64,000 nucleotides of DNA, from assembly GCA_030063045.1 (NCBI GenBank), contig JAQSEB010000200.1, forward strand, positions 521,983 through 585,982, given 5' to 3'. Source of the DNA: Pratylenchus scribneri. Its lineage: Eukaryota; Nematoda; Chromadorea; Rhabditida; Pratylenchidae. Positions within the stretch are counted from its first letter, which is position 1. Every line of letters begins with the position of its first letter. The notes under the pieces are model-generated. The model was not told where the DNA came from and searched no databases. It saw only the letters and a program-made list of their open reading frames with translations. Of the stretch, positions 60,194-64,000 are shown in pieces. A program made the translations under genes and the position numbers.

Positions 60194-60518
60194 TAATTGC
60201 GAATAATTAGTGGAAGTGGCGGATAAACGGATAAAATGCAGGAAGAAAAATGTCTTTTCTCTTTTGGCAAGATATTTGAGAGAGCATAAACTATAATAAG
60301 GAGGGATGTTTTTCTTTGAACTTATTGGATGAGTTTTTGTTTATCAATTCATTTGTATTTGTATTTTTGTATGTTAGCTCTGTATTAATCGAAACCAATT
60401 GATAATGATAAGGATGGATGGATGGAATATTGATAAATTATGATGGAAAAATATTTAGTCACATTTCCGAAGGAGAAATTGCAATTTATTTTGGCTTGGC
60501 TAAATTTTCACAAAAATA
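60194..60518. other. divergent promoter spacer
   Basis: About 325 bases between tRNase Z (minus) and the MARVEL-like gene (plus). It contains GGATGGATGGA near 60410 and no visible gene. Confidence 0.45.
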
Positions 60519-61167
60519 ATGGGCGGCGAATTTGTCTGCTTTGAGCAACCTGATCTTTTTAAACCTATCCAATCGGTTCAATTTGATATTGCTGATCGTT
60601 ATGATAGCAATTCATTCCAGGTGATCGCAGTTCTTGTGCTTATTAGTCTCGGTTCTGCGTCGCCCGTGGAAGGAAATGGAGTCCTTTGGTTTATTGCCCT
60701 AAGTTCTCTTGTAATTAGTACAATTGCCACAATTTTATTGATGTTTAACAAAGAAGGAATGAGTGGGCTGAATATTCATTTTGCTGATGCCATATTTCCT
60801 TGGAGTGTCATTGTAAGTCCATTCTCCAATTATGCTTTTGGCATAATCAAATTAAAGGAATTCGTTTATTCTTCTATTCTGGCATTACTTTGTGGAATTG
60901 GTCTTTGGATTTCATTTGGATATGCAACTCATGTCTCACCGGCCCAGCATTCGGCTGGCTATGTTTTTGCCGGAGTAAATATATTTTTTTACAAAAAAGC
61001 AATCAATTAAGATATTCTTGATCCTTCAAATGGCATGTTATGCCATTCCAACATTTATTTTATACAATCAGACTCAATCAACAAAAGGACATGAACCAAT
61101 TGCCGAAGTAAATCCATTCGGGTTTAACAGAAATAATGATGAGGAGCGATATCAGGCTGCGGTCTGA
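60519..61167 (+). CDS. MARVEL-type tetraspan membrane protein
   Basis: Exons 60519-60974 and 61012-61167 give 203 residues. Four hydrophobic segments: FQVIAVLVLISLGSAS, LWFIALSSLVISTIATILLMF, FVYSSILALLCGIGLWISFGY and IFLILQMACYAIPTFILY. A cytosolic N-terminus (EFVCFEQPDLFKPIQSVQFD) and a polar C-terminal tail (PIAEVNPFGFN) flank them. The layout matches MARVEL tetraspans of synaptic-vesicle/junction type. It lies 5 kb from another MARVEL gene (54811-55443) with two tRNA-processing genes between; similarity between the two is only topological by eye. Confidence 0.6.
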
Positions 61168-61418
61168 TCAATCATTGATCAAATCAACATAAATGATAAT
61201 AAAAATGATATTACACGATAATTTATAAAGCATTTATTAAATTGAATTCGAAATTGAAAAACTATAAACAATCAAAATGATAATAAAATAAGAAAAAGCC
61301 TATTAGAAAATTAAATATAAAAGGGGCTATTGCGGAGCTATTCATAATTATTTACAGGACAAGATTATTATGATTTTATAGAGATCATAGATGGATGTAT
61401 TTTTTTGAATAAAGAATA
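61168..61418. other. intergenic spacer between convergent genes
   Basis: About 250 AT-rich bases between the MARVEL-like gene and the peptide transporter. A GATC-rich word (CTGATCAATCATTGATCAAATC) is near 61165. No gene is seen. Confidence 0.4.
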
Positions 61419-64000
61419 TCAATTACTCTTACGAATATCTAAGTGATGAGGAATATTAGTATTTTTCTGGTCAATTTCTTCTGATTTATCGTCTTCTTGG
61501 CTGTTGGACTCCGGAATTTCAAGATTGTGTTCCTTAATAAAATACACTTAATCCGATAATAAAATTAATAATTACATCAACGTATTGATAGCGCATTGCA
61601 AGCACAATGAATATTCCCATTACGGCAAACATCAATGATGCGTAAATAAATAATTCTGCCACAGGATTTGGTATTTCCATATATGAAATGATCTAAAAAT
61701 TATATCTAATTAATTAATAAAAATTAAAAATACATACAATATCAACAACGTTGCCAAAAAATACAGTAAGCAGCCAAAGAGCTTGCAAAACCTGCCCAAG
61801 AGAATAATTAAGTTATTATATAATATTAAAAAAACTTACACTTTTCATACTTGGCGCTGCTTGTGAATAGGAAAATTCCAGACCAGTGACTGAGAATAGA
61901 ATTTCGCCAACGGTCATCACAAAAAGTTGTGGAAGTTGCCAAAGAATGTTGACACTGTTTGGCCGAACTAATTGTTCCATCTATAATATTTTAATGTATT
62001 TATTATATTTAAATATTATTCACAGATGTATTTGACAAAGGTGGATTGACCAAATCCAAAATGTAGGCTGCTCCCATTTGGGCAATAACTTCGATTTGAT
62101 ATTTGCAAATTGGTTTGGTTGATTCTCTAGTACAATCTCCATAAGTGATTTTATATTTTGATCCATCGAATATTCCTGGTTGAATATCAATAAAATTTCC
62201 ATTGTAAATTTGTGCATTTGTCACTTCCTAAAAAATGTAAAATTAATTTTAAAATAATTATTATAAACAAACATTGTTATTTCCATCAATTATAAATGCT
62301 TTTGTTCCATTGAGATTGGAATTATGAGAAACCAAAAAATAAAATCGAGTTTTTCCATCTTCCGTCTTTTCGATGCTGTAAGGAAATTTAAGTACTCTGA
62401 AAATGAATTTAAATTAATTAGAAATGGAAAATTACTCACAATTTATCAAATATTGCGACCACAAAATTTGTCGTCTTTGGTTCGGTTGCCATATTCAAAT
62501 GGAAAGTTGCATTCTCATTCTCATTATTATTGTGGAATGTATAATTTCCTGCTGGAATTTCATATTTCCCATTCGATGTTGGAATGCAAATTGTGCCATT
62601 GTTGATGGCGCAAAATTCTCTGTTTGAATCACCCAATCGATAAACAAATGAATTCCCTTGAATTGGCCGTGGTTCCATTGTGGAATTTATTTTTATCTAT
62701 GAATTATGCAAATTTATTGCAAAATATTTCATTGAATTTCACCTGAACAACGCCGGCAATACAAAATGAAAGTGCAGCCAAAATGCCCCCAAGGGCCATC
62801 TTTCTGAGAGGAGTAATTGTGCATATTTTGTTCATTACTTAAAATTACAAAAATAATAAATTTAAAAATGGAAAAATAAATGAAAACAATTATAAAATTT
62901 AAATGATTGAAATTTACATGGATATATCCAACCCTCGAATAATGGTACTAAAATGAGAATCATCAATGGATTGAATGTATTCATTTGATCGGGTAAAATT
63001 GTGAAGAATCCAACTCGTCCATCCATTCGACGCGCTTGCAAAACCCAAGTTGATCCCTTTTAATTGGAAATTTAATTTAAAATTAATTTTGATACCAACC
63101 TGTTGATCAAAAAGTGCCCAAAATAAAATGACGGGAATGTAAAGAATAATAATGGATAACATTGTTTTAATTCCGGCAACGAAATGTTCATCATATTTTG
63201 GAATGGCATAGTCCATCCAATGTTCAGGTGAATTTTGGCGAATTCTTTTTTTGCTAAAATAAATAAATATTACCAAAAGAAATATTTAAAAAAAACTGAC
63301 CTTGTTCTGTTGATTCCAATTTTACTTCGCATTGCATAACAAATGCAAGTGACCACCTTCCACAAAATATTGCCTTTATTTGCTGGTCTAATTTTGTAAG
63401 TTGGCCATCCAGCCAAAAATGTTATGAAAGCAATCTTCAAAATTAAAAAGAAAATTGTATTCAATTTAAAAAAAAAACTCACAAGCATTAAAATGCCAGG
63501 AACACCTGAAAATATTTAATATTAATTTTATTAAATAAATTAAAAATCCAACCAAATGCCAATGGGAAGCAATGATCGGAATTAAAGCAACTGACTTTTC
63601 TCAATAAGGGTGTAACGCCAATGGCAATTAATGAGCCAGCATTTATTGCAAAATAAAAGAACTAAAATTCAAATATTATTTTCCGTAAAATGAAAGTGGA
63701 GCTTACTGAGAAGAATTGAGTTCGTTCGCGATGTTGTTCATCCGTGAATTGATCCGCCGCAAATGCAGAAACACACGGTTTAATGCCACCTAAATTTTTG
63801 GAGGCATTTTTGATACTATTTTGGAGGTTACCGGTGGCAATGACAATTACAGCCAATCCAAAATAATCCAATCCTTTTTTGATTCCGGCCTCAAGAAATG
63901 GAAGGGCGCCAACCGAAAGTAGTAAATGGCCAAAAACATAAACCAATGAAACCCAAAGGATGACGTGAAATCGGCCAAAATAATTATCAGCCAAAATGGA
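61419..64000 (-). CDS. proton-coupled oligopeptide transporter (POT/SLC15 family), 5' end missing
   Basis: Plasma-membrane symporter of di- and tripeptides with protons. The window begins inside the gene: the last bases read SILADNYFGRFHVILWVSLVYVFGHLLL on the minus strand (within helices 2-3). Following blocks: NLGGIKPCVSAFAADQF (PTR2 signature region), FFYFAINAGSLIAIGVTPLLR, FPLAFGVPGILMLIAFITFLAGW, DYAIPKYDEHFVAGIKTMLSII, IPVILFWALFDQQGSTWVLQA and FNPLMILILVPLFEGWIYP. The C-terminal half is the extracellular domain (GSKYKITYGD) plus the last helices, ending in an acidic tail before the stop at 61419. Matches C. elegans PEPT proteins; which paralogue cannot be said. Confidence 0.92.

Overview
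The window is nuclear DNA from a nematode. It carries densely packed eukaryotic genes on both strands, mostly with 38-60 nt introns, AT-rich spacers and nematode-typical families: an EGL-43-type zinc-finger protein, a tandem haem-peroxidase gene, MARVEL proteins and an LDL-receptor-type gene. Splice-by-splice reconstruction recovers many complete reading frames. An unexpectedly large share of the introns start with GC rather than GT. I recall frequent GC-AG introns being reported for cyst nematodes (Globodera/Heterodera), so a tylenchomorph host is a reasonable guess, but I could not verify the species.

Layout: 1-10 kb holds the 3' end of an ABCC transporter, a small membrane protein, a foldback repeat, a short SRP72, a TBC1D20-type Rab GAP, a kappa-class GST, a small mitochondrial-type membrane protein, an ATP synthase f-like subunit and thymidylate kinase. 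A 26-bp minisatellite follows (9.7-10.5 kb). From 10.8 to 19.4 kb is a G/C-richer block: the egl-43/EVI1 gene on the minus strand and over 5 kb of purine/pyrimidine-biased non-coding DNA with long C and G runs. 19.4-43 kb is a housekeeping run: Pol III RPC8, RPS16, an LDL/yolk-receptor-like gene, ASF1, RPL36A, LSM4, PEX13, PGAP1, SSADH, EMC1, SLBP and an unrecognised 476-aa protein. 43.5-52.7 kb is again G/C-richer and holds a calcyphosin-like EF-hand gene and a very long tandem peroxidase gene whose largest intron contains a second, inverted copy of the 26-bp minisatellite. 52.9-64 kb has a SLC66A1-type lysosomal transporter, two MARVEL tetraspan proteins, TRMT10, tRNase Z and the 3' part of a POT-family peptide transporter that runs off the window.

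No operon-like pathway links the whole window. Local themes are RNA processing (SLBP, LSM4, TRMT10, tRNase Z, RPC8) and secretory/ER biology (SRP72, TBC1D20, EMC1, PGAP1). The most unusual points are the peroxidase gene (first domain without both haem-ligating/catalytic histidines, an in-frame stop, one intron without an AG acceptor, and at least seven GC-donor introns), the two mirrored minisatellites, the internally shortened SRP72, and a signal-peptide exon placed in frame upstream of a Pol III subunit.
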